Source of the DNA: Desulfobacca acetoxidans
GTDB lineage: Bacteria > Desulfobacterota > Desulfobaccia > Desulfobaccales > 0-14-0-80-60-11
DNA length: 8,533 bases
Assembly (NCBI GenBank): GCA_020723225.1
Contig: DYJG01000086.1
Span: 1-8,533 of the forward strand
Reading direction: 5' to 3'
The notes below the pieces were generated by a model. That model was given only the letters and a program-made list of their open reading frames with translations. It did no database searches and had not been told where the DNA came from. The first letter of the stretch is position 1. Each line of letters starts with the position of its first letter. Below, piece by piece: positions 1 to 6,064 of this stretch. Position numbers and translations under genes: made by a program.

Positions 1-252
1 GCCGCTGGATTTGTAGCGGATATGGGCGACGATGGTGGGGCTGTTCACCACCCGGGCCAGGCGCTGGAAAGTGCCGTGGAGGCGGCCGTCGGTGAAGACC
101 TTTTCTCCGGACTTTTCCACCACCGGCACATTATTGCGGAAGAAGCCGATACCCCAGCCGTGGACGTTGGCCCGCCCCCGCACCGCAAAGAGAGGCAGGG
201 ACGCAGCCGCGGTGTAGTTTTTAGACGCGGACAGGGCAAAGAGGTCGCACAT
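1..252 (-). CDS. class II glutamine amidotransferase-like protein, second tandem copy (3' end cut by window)
   Basis: This is the N-terminal 84 residues of an Ntn-hydrolase-type class II glutamine amidotransferase; the rest lies beyond base 1. It begins Met-Cys-Asp-Leu-Phe-Ala, so Cys2 would be the N-terminal nucleophile once Met is removed. It carries the family's HGWGIGFF block (about residues 31-38) and AHIR (about 75-78). By hand alignment, roughly half of the 84 positions (about 45) match the copy encoded immediately upstream, so the two are tandem paralogs. The start ATG (252-250) shares one base with the TGA of the upstream gene (TGATG). There is no strong Shine-Dalgarno at a good distance, so translation is probably coupled to the upstream gene. 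Family membership is fairly certain; the substrate is unknown. The missing C-terminal part includes the Asn-Gly oxyanion region, so catalytic competence cannot be judged. Confidence 0.85.
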   Translation of the reverse strand, partial: MCDLFALSASKNYTAAASLPLFAVRGRANVHGWGIGFFRNNVPVVEKSGEKVFTDGRLHGTFQRLARVVNSPTIVAHIRYKSSG

Positions 253-995
253 CAGAGATGGCCCTGGTAGAGCAAGTCCGCGCCGGAGATGATCAGGATC
301 TGGCCCCGGGCCTGATCCTGCTGGGAAAAGGCGCTCCAATTATCCTGGTCGTCGGTCAGGCCGCCGCTGACCGTGGTCACCAGCAGCAATTCCCCCACCG
401 CCGTGGGGTCCTGGTAAGTGAGGACCTGGGCGGTGTTGAAAAAGGCAAAGAGCACGGTTTCATTGGCCATGAAAAAGGTGTACCTGCCGGGATAATTGCT
501 AATCAATTTCCTGCACCCCAGGGCCATGACCTGATAAAGGCTCTGGCGGGGGCGGTTGGCCAGGCCGGACTCCATTTCATCCCGGACAAACTCAAAAACC
601 CTGGCGGCCAGCAACCCCTCCCGCATTATCGGCCTGGTACTCTGATAGCCCATCAATTTCGGGGATTCCCCCTTAAAGATAAAAAGCCAGTTGTGATCCA
701 AAAACCAGTCGGTGATGGGCTGGGCGTGGGATTCTTTCTGGTGTCCGCTCTTGGGGCAGCGGATATGGGAAAGAATGACGCGGCTGTCGATTACCCGGGC
801 CAGGCGGCTGAAGCTGTCGTGCATCTGGTCGCCGGCGAAAATTCCTTCGCAGGACTTTTCGATATGCACCTGGCCGTTCCGGAAGAAGCCGATGCCCCAG
901 CCGCTGATATTTTCCCGGGCCCGGGCGGCAAAGGGCGGAAGATACTCCTGGGCCGTATAATGGTGGCCCGCAGACATGGCAAAGAGTTCACACAT
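252..995 (-). CDS. class II glutamine amidotransferase-like protein, first tandem copy
   Basis: A complete 247-residue protein of the YafJ-like class II amidotransferase family, which releases ammonia from glutamine through an N-terminal cysteine. Visible features: Met-Cys-Glu-Leu-Phe-Ala start with Cys2 as the likely nucleophile, SGWGIGFF (residues 31-38), and SHIR (76-79) with the conserved Arg79. The usual His-Asn-Gly oxyanion motif appears instead as Phe107-Lys108-Gly109, so the Asn is replaced. This leaves glutaminase activity in doubt; a different Ntn-type reaction or a regulatory role is possible. The start ATG (995-993) is preceded by AAGGAG at 1008-1003 with a 7-base spacer and overlaps the end of the upstream Clp1-type gene by 8 bases. 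The stop overlaps the next gene by 1 base. This is a tightly packed operon, presumably cotranscribed. Family call is solid; physiological role is unknown. Confidence 0.88.
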   Translation of the reverse strand: MCELFAMSAGHHYTAQEYLPPFAARARENISGWGIGFFRNGQVHIEKSCEGIFAGDQMHDSFSRLARVIDSRVILSHIRCPKSGHQKESHAQPITDWFLDHNWLFIFKGESPKLMGYQSTRPIMREGLLAARVFEFVRDEMESGLANRPRQSLYQVMALGCRKLISNYPGRYTFFMANETVLFAFFNTAQVLTYQDPTAVGELLLVTTVSGGLTDDQDNWSAFSQQDQARGQILIISGADLLYQGHL

Positions 996-2109
996 CGGTC
1001 AGCTCCTTCCCGGTCAGAGTTACCCGCATTTTTCCCACTTTCAGGAACCGCACCCGGCGGGCGGCGTCAATGCTTAAAGGGGTCCAGAAAAACATCTCTT
1101 CCGGATCCCAGGCCCCGGGCAGGATCAACCCCAGGGCCAGGGTGCGCCTGGCGCCGTCCAGAAAACCCGCCAGACGCAGGTGCATGCCGCTCCAGGTGAG
1201 CCAGTGGAGGAACTCGCCTCCGGGTCCGGCCGGACTCTCCGGGGGCGGTTCTTCCACCAACAGCAGCTTCCGTTCCCCCGAGGACTCCCCATAAAGCACC
1301 CGCACCCCCAGGATTTGGCCGCACCGTTCCAGCTCCCCGGGCGCCAGGGCCGCCCCCCGGCCCCAGGGCAGGCCTTCCCAGCCCAGGGAGCGCCAGGGCA
1401 GCGCCAGGCGCCGGGCCTCCTGGAAATAGCGGCGAAACCGTTCTTCCCGGTAGCGGCGCCGGTCTTCGGGGCTCTTGCGGGTGGCCCGGGAAGAGACCGG
1501 CAGCCGCAGCAGGTCCCAGCCGGCGGGGACTTCGCCGCCGCCTCCGTCCCGCCACAGGGCCTGGAGCAATGGCTCCAGCTCCTCTTCCCGCTGCAAGGCC
1601 AGAAGCAGATGGGGGTGCAGCAGTTCCACCTGGGTCCTTTTCAGCCGCAGGGCCGCGGGGCCGTGGACCAGGCCGCTGGTATTCACCACCACCCGGCTGA
1701 CGCCTTTGGCCGCGGCCTGGTCCATCAACACCCGGCAACCCACCGAGACCTCCAGGATGCTTCCCACCGGCGAAGTCTGGCCGATGAAATAGAGGCTTTC
1801 CGGAAAGAGGCTGTCGTCTCCCGGCAGCCGCGGGGGAAAGAGTCCCAACCCCAACGTGGCCGGCGGCCCCAGGTGGGACTGGCCCAGGTCCAGGTCCACC
1901 AGGGCCGCGGGCAGGCCTGCAGTAAAGGTTTTATATACCAGATACCGGCTCAGGGTGCTCTTGCCGGTGTCCGGCGCGCCCAGGACCATGACCGGCCCGC
2001 CCCGCTCCAGGAAGAGCCGGCTGGCTTCTTCCCACTCCGGCGGCGCCTCCAGGTGGGCCAGGAAGGGGAAGTGGCCTAGGCTTTGGGCATCGTTGCTAAT
2101 GTCAGCCAT
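988..2109 (-). CDS. Clp1/GRC3-type P-loop polynucleotide kinase (Clp1/GlmU family)
   Basis: A 373-residue soluble P-loop protein of the CLP1_P type. In eukaryotes and archaea, Clp1, GRC3/NOL9 and relatives phosphorylate 5'-hydroxyl ends of RNA or DNA using ATP. Visible signature: Walker A GAPDTGKST at residues 44-52, then VDLDLGQS at 71-78 (the family's DxDxGQ motif, with Asp72, Asp74 and Gln77), then FIGQTSPVGS, VVVNTSGLVHGP and LKRTQVELL, and ALQREEELEPL, in the order seen in Clp1 kinases. The last 120 or so residues are less conserved. No signal peptide or membrane segment is seen. The ATG at 2109 has no clear Shine-Dalgarno, but the P-loop lies a sensible 40 residues in. It heads an operon with two amidotransferase-like genes, overlapping the first by 8 bases. 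Kinase family is confident; nucleic-acid substrate and biological role in this bacterium are unknown. Confidence 0.87.
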   Translation of the reverse strand: MADISNDAQSLGHFPFLAHLEAPPEWEEASRLFLERGGPVMVLGAPDTGKSTLSRYLVYKTFTAGLPAALVDLDLGQSHLGPPATLGLGLFPPRLPGDDSLFPESLYFIGQTSPVGSILEVSVGCRVLMDQAAAKGVSRVVVNTSGLVHGPAALRLKRTQVELLHPHLLLALQREEELEPLLQALWRDGGGGEVPAGWDLLRLPVSSRATRKSPEDRRRYREERFRRYFQEARRLALPWRSLGWEGLPWGRGAALAPGELERCGQILGVRVLYGESSGERKLLLVEEPPPESPAGPGGEFLHWLTWSGMHLRLAGFLDGARRTLALGLILPGAWDPEEMFFWTPLSIDAARRVRFLKVGKMRVTLTGKELTDV

Positions 2110-2142
2110 AAAAACAAGCTTGCAGGATCATCCGTTCTAAAA

Positions 2143-2177
2143 AGTTCCGAGTTCCAGGTTCCAAGTTCCAAGTTGAA
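2143..2177. repeat. heptamer tandem array, unit agttcca
   Basis: Five consecutive 7-base units: agttccg, agttcca, ggttcca, agttcca, agttgaa. It lies 34 bases upstream of the Clp1-type gene's start. It is one of six period-7 arrays in this window's intergenic DNA. It is too short and spacerless to be a CRISPR. No function can be read from it. Confidence 0.8.
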
Positions 2178-2222
2178 TCCTCGTTCCCAAGCTCTGCCCT
2201 GAAAAGTTCTGGTTACCTGGTG

Positions 2223-2270
2223 GCACAGGCGTCTCGCCTGTGCGGTACTGTGGCGGGCGAGACGCCCGCC
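2223..2270. repeat. paired palindromic (REP-like) hairpins
   Basis: Two adjacent perfect hairpins separated by 8 bases. The first (2223-2243) has 9-base arms GCACAGGCG/CGCCTGTGC around loop TCT. The second (2252-2270) has 8-base arms GGCGGGCG/CGCCCGCC around loop AGA. Their cores GGCGTCTCGCC and GGCGAGACGCC are reverse complements of each other, so the pair is an inverted doublet of one element. Similar GC-rich palindromes are scattered between genes in many bacteria and are often associated with REP elements. No T-tract follows, so it is not a standard terminator. Confidence 0.75.
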
Positions 2271-2280
2271 CTACGCGCTT

Positions 2281-2472
2281 TTCATGGTTTACGGGTGAGC
2301 CAAAGGCTCATGTTCAACTGCTTGGACACCTTTAAAAAGGCCGTCAAGATCAGGCTCGGCTATACTCAGGTGGCCTTCGGTTTATCCCGTTTTAGGTAAA
2401 GCCGGAGCTTTGCCTGAAAATTGGGTTCACAAGCCTGGGAACCGAGAGGGAAAACCAAACGCAAAGCCTTCC
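2281..2472. other. hairpin-rich intergenic stretch, possible structured RNA or terminator
   Basis: No open frame with coding character was found here. Several inverted repeats are packed together: TGAGCC-AAA-GGCTCA (2296-2310), AAGGCC (2337-2342) with GGCCTT (2372-2377), AGGTAAAGC-CGGA-GCTTTGCCT (2394-2415, one G-T pair), and GGTTC/GAACC (about 2433-2451). On the minus strand the AAGGCC/GGCCTT pair is followed by further T residues, so it could weakly terminate the hydrolase/CoA-transferase operon. Together with the repeats at 2143-2270 this accounts for the whole 2110-2472 gap before the Clp1-type gene. No known riboswitch could be assigned. Confidence 0.35.
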
Positions 2473-3210
2473 TTATAACCCCTGCCTGGCCAGACGCACG
2501 GCGAATTGGGGATAAACCCGGGCCAGTTTTTCCTTAACCGGACCATATAAGAGTTCCCTGGCCTCCGGACTGAGGGCAGGAGTTGTTGCAGTTTCGGCGC
2601 GAGCCTGAAATTCAAAGCCGGTGAGCTGCCTCACTTCCTCCAGGGAGACTCCCGGATGCAGTGACGCCAATACCGGCGGCCCGGGGGGAGCAAAGTTAAA
2701 AACGCACTTGGGAGTGATCAGACAGGTCACTTTTCCGGGCCGCTGCCGGGGGCTTAATTGCGGCGTGTATCCCGCGGCGGTGACCACGTCCACCTGCGGG
2801 ACCAGCCCACGGGTTGAGTGATCGGTCTTAAACAGCGCCACCCGCTCCACCACGTAAGCGAGAATCGCGGAGCCCGCGCCCCCGGGGAGGCGCACTTGGG
2901 GCCGCCGGTAATCCCCCACGGCCATGAGGTTGATGTTGCCCCGGCCGTCGATTTGCGCGCCGCTCAAGAAGAAGAGATTCAGTTTCCCCTGCTGGGCGAA
3001 ATCAAAGAAACCCTGCCACTCTCCCTCGAAGGGCCAGTCCCGGCTCCCGGCCACGAAGACCTCCGATTTGGGCGCATGGGTGAGCCGGGCCAGCCACAGG
3101 CTTGCTGCGGGCATGGGCGAAAGCGTGCCGCACGCGGCCTTATCCCCATCCCGGACCTGCCGGGCCAGGGCGGCGATCATGGTTTCTTCGCCGGGAGTCA
3201 GTGGATTCAT
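2473..3210 (-). CDS. family I CoA-transferase beta subunit (GctB/IpdB-like), catalytic Glu apparently absent
   Basis: A 245-residue protein matching the beta subunit of glutaconate-type family I CoA-transferases, soluble heterodimers that move CoA between acids. Diagnostic blocks are FFLSGAQIDGRGNIN (residues 80-94), VGDYRRPQVRLPGGAGS (98-114), VDVVTAAG (140-147), CVFNF (169-173), and LASLHPGVSLEEVRQLTGFE (181-200). Where GctB proteins usually read HAP-x-L-x-x-x-E-G-G with the CoA-binding catalytic Glu, this reads HAPKSEVFVAGS, with Val53-Ala54-Gly55. The region after it is also shorter than usual. IpdB-like relatives also lack this Glu and are hydrolases rather than transferases. No alpha subunit is in the window. 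ATG at 3210 is preferred over an in-frame TTG at 3243 that would overlap the upstream hydrolase gene by 28 bases. The gene follows that hydrolase after 5 bases, implying an operon. Substrate is unknown. Confidence 0.82.
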   Translation of the reverse strand: MNPLTPGEETMIAALARQVRDGDKAACGTLSPMPAASLWLARLTHAPKSEVFVAGSRDWPFEGEWQGFFDFAQQGKLNLFFLSGAQIDGRGNINLMAVGDYRRPQVRLPGGAGSAILAYVVERVALFKTDHSTRGLVPQVDVVTAAGYTPQLSPRQRPGKVTCLITPKCVFNFAPPGPPVLASLHPGVSLEEVRQLTGFEFQARAETATTPALSPEARELLYGPVKEKLARVYPQFAVRLARQGL

Positions 3211-3215
3211 AGTTC

Positions 3216-4133
3216 TTAAATCATCACCTTCGTCCCCACGCAACTGACCATGAAGTTATTGGGAAGCTCCGCGGCCAACTTCGTCAGGGCCTTAAAACCC
3301 GTGCAGTGCCCGGCTAGAATCAAACCCGGATTCAGTTCCTTCAGGCCGTCGATGGTGCCGTTGATGAGGTCGTCGCCCCCGGCGGTGAGGTGGAAGCCGC
3401 CGATGATCGCGGCAATCTGGTTGACGCCGGTGAGCTTCTGGGCATACCTGGTCATATTGACGATCCCCGGGTGGCAGCAGCCGCCGATGACCACCAGGCC
3501 CTTTCCGGCCACGTTCACCACCAGGGCCTGTTCGTCGCTGAAGGGATCTGGTTCCTCCTGCCCCTGAACCACGCGCTTGAACCCGGGGAGCGGCTTTTCG
3601 TAGGAGGTGGTGGCCTCCACCGTGCCGGTTAACAGCGCCAAGTCCCGGAGCAGGACCGGACCCTGGTTTTCGTGGAGCTGGGCCCCGGCAGCCGCGAGTT
3701 TCTCTTTCTCCAGGACATAAGGCCCCACCCGGCCCCGGGGAGTGATCAAGAGCTTGGGAAAATAGCAGTCGGAATGAAAGTAAATCGGCAGCCCCGGCCC
3801 CCGGCGATTCAGAAACTCCAACAGGCCGCCGTAATGGTCCGGGTGGCCGTGGCTTAAAAATACCCCGTCGATCTCCGCGGCTTCGTGCTCCATGGCCTCC
3901 AGGTTGTTGAAAAAGGAGAGCGGCGAGTTGGCCGTATCCACCAAAATCTTGGTGGTGCGGCCGTCATGGTCCAGGGTGAGGAGCATGGCCAGGCCGTGCG
4001 CGGCCACCAGGGGCTTTTTCAGCTTCCCCAGGACCGCGCGCTCCACCACTCCCGGCTTAGACGGCTCGAAGATGTCAAAGAAGTTGTCCACCAAAATTTC
4101 CACGGTAACGCTTTGCACGGCAGGTATTTGCAT
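3216..4133 (-). CDS. MBL-fold metallo-hydrolase (dihydropterin synthase-like, COG1237 type)
   Basis: A 305-residue cytosolic metallo-beta-lactamase-fold protein. Metal-binding features: HGHPDH at residues 95-100 in the context FLSHGHPDHYGGL, His221 in GGCCHPGIVN, His248 in IIGGFHL, and His276 in LAGHCTGFKA. This arrangement matches the MBL subgroup often annotated as 7,8-dihydropterin-6-methyl-4-(beta-D-ribofuranosyl)-aminobenzene-5'-phosphate synthase, a name borrowed from methanopterin studies that rarely reflects the real substrate. Length is typical. The ATG at 4133 is preceded by AGGGGG about 4-5 bases upstream, a reasonable Shine-Dalgarno. The stop lies 5 bases before the CoA-transferase-like gene, so the two are probably cotranscribed. 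A shared role in an acid or thioester pathway is only a guess. The fold is certain; the reaction is not. Confidence 0.9.
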   Translation of the reverse strand: MQIPAVQSVTVEILVDNFFDIFEPSKPGVVERAVLGKLKKPLVAAHGLAMLLTLDHDGRTTKILVDTANSPLSFFNNLEAMEHEAAEIDGVFLSHGHPDHYGGLLEFLNRRGPGLPIYFHSDCYFPKLLITPRGRVGPYVLEKEKLAAAGAQLHENQGPVLLRDLALLTGTVEATTSYEKPLPGFKRVVQGQEEPDPFSDEQALVVNVAGKGLVVIGGCCHPGIVNMTRYAQKLTGVNQIAAIIGGFHLTAGGDDLINGTIDGLKELNPGLILAGHCTGFKALTKLAAELPNNFMVSCVGTKVMI

Positions 4134-4148
4134 GGTGGCCCCCTATGA

Positions 4149-4176
4149 AGTGAGCAGTGAGCAGTAAGCAGTGAGC
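4149..4176. repeat. heptamer tandem array, unit agtgagc
   Basis: Four 7-base units: agtgagc, agtgagc, agtaagc, agtgagc, followed by a decayed agtatga. It lies 16 bases upstream of the MBL hydrolase start, in the divergent gap between that gene and fmdB. Second of six period-7 arrays. Confidence 0.8.
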
Positions 4177-4215
4177 AGTATGAAACCGGGTTACGAAAAG
4201 TCCGGTTCTCTTCCC

Positions 4216-4243
4216 GACCCCTGGCCCCTGATCTCTGGTCCTC
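4216..4243. repeat. degenerate heptamer tandem array, unit ggcccct
   Basis: Units gacccct, ggcccct, gatctct, ggtcctc keep a 7-base register with several substitutions. It sits 39 bases from the agtgagc array in the same 245-base divergent gap (4134-4378). The rest of that gap, about 4244-4366, holds an A/T-rich stretch that may contain the fmdB promoter, but no convincing -35/-10 pair was found. Confidence 0.5.
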
Positions 4244-4366
4244 CCCCGGCCATCATCTCTCAAACTCGAAAGTCTTGGCCTTAGGGGAAAAAAATGGTAA
4301 GAATAAGATGTATTTTTGCTAAAACTACCCTTACCCCGGGTGTGTGTCAAGAATTTTGGCGGGTTC

Positions 4367-4372
4367 AAGGAG
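4367..4372 (+). promoter_or_regulatory. Shine-Dalgarno for the FmdB-like gene
   Basis: AAGGAG followed by a 6-base spacer to the ATG at 4379. It decides the start: the in-frame ATG at 4316 would add 21 residues not seen in FmdB proteins, which typically begin Met-Pro-x-Tyr-Glu-Tyr. Confidence 0.8.
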
Positions 4373-4378
4373 AGCAAG

Positions 4379-4669
4379 ATGCCGACATATGAGTATAAAT
4401 GCAAGGCTCACGGCCATATCTTTGAGGTGGAGCAGAAGATGAGCGATCCCCCCATAGAGAAATGCCAGGTGTGCGACGCAGAAGTGGAGCGCCTCATCGG
4501 CATCCCCACCATTTTCTGCAAGGATTCGCACAACAGTCCTTATAAAAAGGACTTCCGTTCCGACCCCCAAAAGTGGGAGTCGGTCTGCGAATCGGCCTTC
4601 GGCGCCACCAAGAAGGACAAGGAAGAAATCCGGAGAAACTGGAACAAAAAAGAATCCAAATGGGTTTAA
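4379..4669 (+). CDS. FmdB-family zinc-ribbon protein
   Basis: A 96-residue protein beginning MPTYEYKC, the hallmark of the FmdB (putative regulatory protein) family, named from a formamidase-linked gene in Methylophilus. The N-terminal zinc ribbon normally has two CxxC knuckles. Here the first is Cys8-x-x-His11 (with another His at 13) and the second is Cys29-Gln-Val-Cys32, so one ligand is likely His or the site is altered. The C-terminal 50 residues are charged and Lys-rich, with KDFRSDPQKWES and a likely helix (about 75-92). Start chosen from AAGGAG at 4367-4372. It is the only plus-strand gene, runs convergently into rho, and is followed by a hairpin terminator. No DNA-binding target can be inferred. 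Family call is firm; function is poorly known even for the family. Confidence 0.88.
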   Translation: MPTYEYKCKAHGHIFEVEQKMSDPPIEKCQVCDAEVERLIGIPTIFCKDSHNSPYKKDFRSDPQKWESVCESAFGATKKDKEEIRRNWNKKESKWV

Positions 4670-4674
4670 AAGAT

Positions 4675-4709
4675 CGTTTTCCGTTTTGCGTTTTTCGTTT
4701 TTCGTAAAA
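4675..4709. repeat. heptamer tandem array, unit cgttttt (left arm)
   Basis: Units cgttttc, cgttttg, cgttttt, cgttttt, cgtaaaa, beginning 5 bases after the FmdB stop codon. It is nearly the reverse complement of the array at 4783-4814, so the two arms could pair across the fmdB/rho intergenic gap. Confidence 0.8.
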
Positions 4710-4729
4710 AAATAAAGAACATTAAATGG

Positions 4730-4759
4730 AAATGGGCGTATGAACTACGCCCATTTTTT
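4730..4759 (+). terminator. rho-independent terminator between convergent fmdB and rho
   Basis: An 11-base perfect stem AAATGGGCGTA/TACGCCCATTT with a 5-base loop TGAAC. In the plus direction the 3' arm runs into a six-T tract (4754-4759), fitting termination of the FmdB-like gene. On the minus strand the following sequence is less T-rich, so it would serve rho less well. It is nested inside the inverted heptamer arrays. Confidence 0.85.
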
Positions 4760-4782
4760 ATTGCGGCGATAATCTTCTTCTA

Positions 4783-4814
4783 ACGCAAAACGAAAAACGC
4801 AAAACGAAAAACGG
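4783..4814. repeat. heptamer tandem array, alternating acgcaaa/acgaaaa (right arm)
   Basis: Units acgcaaa, acgaaaa, acgcaaa, acgaaaa, then acgg, ending 2 bases before the rho stop codon. The units alternate, giving a 14-base higher-order period. It is an inverted counterpart of the array at 4675-4709. Confidence 0.8.
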
Positions 4815-4816
4815 CA

Positions 4817-6064
4817 CTACCTATTCATGGCCGCCAGGAAATCGCCGTTGTTCCGGGTGCCCTTCAGCTTCTCCAGCAAGAATTCCATGCTGTCCACCGG
4901 CGACAGGGGCGACAGCAGTTTTCTGAGAATCCAGATGCGGTTCAGATCGTCCGGCGGCAGGAGCAGTTCCTCCTTCCGGGTGCCGGAGGCGTTAATGTTG
5001 ATGGACGGGAAGATGCGTTTTTCCGTGAGTTTCCGGTCCAGGTGAATCTCCATATTGCCGGTGCCTTTGAATTCCTCGAAAATCACTTCATCCATGCGGC
5101 TGCCGGTGTCCACCAGGGCGGTGGCGATGATGGTCAGGCTGCCGCCTTCCTCGATGTTGCGGGCCGCGCCGAAGAAGCGTTTGGGCCTCTGCAGGGCGTT
5201 GGCGTCCAGGCCGCCGGAGAGGATCTTGCCGCTGGCGGGGATCACCGTGTTATAGGCCCGGGCCAGCCGGGTGATGGAGTCCAGCAGGATCACTACGTCC
5301 CGCTTATGCTCCACCAGGCGCTTGGCCTTTTCCAGGACCATTTCCGCCACCTGGATATGGCGCTGCGCGGGTTCATCAAAAGTGGAACTCACCACTTCCG
5401 CCTTCACCGACCGCTCCATGTCCGTCACTTCTTCGGGCCGCTCATCGATCAAGAGCACGATGAGGACCACGTCCGGGTGGTTCCGGGCGATGGAGTTGGC
5501 CAGGTTTTGCAGCAGCATGGTCTTGCCGGTCCGGGGCGCGGCCACGATGAGGCCCCGCTGGCCCATGCCGATGGGGGTCATCAGATCCATGACCCGGGCG
5601 GAGTAGTTGTCGGCGTCGGTTTCCAGCTTCAGACGGCGTTCGGGGTAGAGCGGCGTCAGATTGTCGAAGAGAATCTTGTCCCGGGCTATCGCCGGGTCTT
5701 CAAAGTTGACGTTCTCCACCTTGAGGAGCGCGAAGTAGCGCTCCCCCTCCTTGGGGGGGCGGATCTGCCCGGCGATGGTGTCGCCGGTGCGCAAGTTAAA
5801 GCGGCGGATCTGGGAAGGGGAGACATAGATGTCGTCGGGGCCGGGGAGGTAGTTGTAGTCCGGGGCGCGCAAAAACCCGAAGCCGTCCGGCAGGATTTCC
5901 AGGACCCCACCGCCGGAGATCATGCCGTTTTTCTCCACCTGGGCCTGGAGGATGGCGAAGATCAGCTCCTGCTTGCGCAGGCCCGCGGCGCCTTCCACGT
6001 TCAAGTCCCGGGCCAGGGCCGCAAGTTCGTTGATTTTTTTATGCTTTAATTCGGATAAGTTCAT
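4817..6064 (-). CDS. rho: transcription termination factor Rho
   Basis: A 415-residue hexameric RNA-dependent ATPase that pulls nascent transcripts out of stalled RNA polymerase. Domain order: Rho N-terminal helical domain (about 1-45), cold-shock-like RNA-binding domain (about 50-120, with GFGFLRAPDYNYLPGPDDIYV), and the RecA-like ATPase. Key sites: Walker A APRTGKT (176-182), DERPEEVTDM (207-216) with the catalytic Glu region, Walker B VVILLD (257-262), Q-loop and R-loop regions including GSRMDEVIFEEFKGTGNMEIHL (321-342), and the arginine-finger area RKEELL. Length is usual for a Rho without N-terminal insertions. The ATG at 6064 is preceded by AGAGGAA about 4-5 bases upstream. It follows coaE on the same strand after a 318-base C-rich leader, which suggests its own promoter and Rho autoregulation. 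Identity is certain. Confidence 0.99.
   Translation of the reverse strand: MNLSELKHKKINELAALARDLNVEGAAGLRKQELIFAILQAQVEKNGMISGGGVLEILPDGFGFLRAPDYNYLPGPDDIYVSPSQIRRFNLRTGDTIAGQIRPPKEGERYFALLKVENVNFEDPAIARDKILFDNLTPLYPERRLKLETDADNYSARVMDLMTPIGMGQRGLIVAAPRTGKTMLLQNLANSIARNHPDVVLIVLLIDERPEEVTDMERSVKAEVVSSTFDEPAQRHIQVAEMVLEKAKRLVEHKRDVVILLDSITRLARAYNTVIPASGKILSGGLDANALQRPKRFFGAARNIEEGGSLTIIATALVDTGSRMDEVIFEEFKGTGNMEIHLDRKLTEKRIFPSININASGTRKEELLLPPDDLNRIWILRKLLSPLSPVDSMEFLLEKLKGTRNNGDFLAAMNR

Noticed and set aside
2386..2472. Cyclic-di-GMP-I (GEMM) riboswitch
   Set aside because: Only a GCAAAGC/CCGG fragment matches; the second conserved half of the aptamer and the GGGACGCAAAGCC core were not found on either strand.
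3211..3243. Upstream TTG start at 3243 for the CoA-transferase-like gene
   Set aside because: It would overlap the hydrolase gene by 28 bases, is a TTG without a Shine-Dalgarno, and the added residues are not family-like. ATG at 3210 fits better.
4149..4243. CRISPR array
   Set aside because: Units are 7 bases, contiguous, without spacers, and no cas gene is present.
4275..4309. Possible fmdB promoter (TTGGCC with TAAGAA or TAAGAT)
   Set aside because: The spacing is either 17-18 with a very poor -10 box or 23 with a better one; neither is convincing.
4316..4378. Upstream ATG at 4316 for the FmdB-like gene
   Set aside because: The family starts at MPTYEYKC, and AAGGAG is spaced for the ATG at 4379.
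5042..6049. Long plus-strand open frame (335 codons) antisense to rho, and similar long plus-strand frames at 258-1199 and 1180-2079
   Set aside because: They are GC-rich shadow frames opposite genes with unmistakable family motifs (Rho, amidotransferase, Clp1) and show no recognisable domain.
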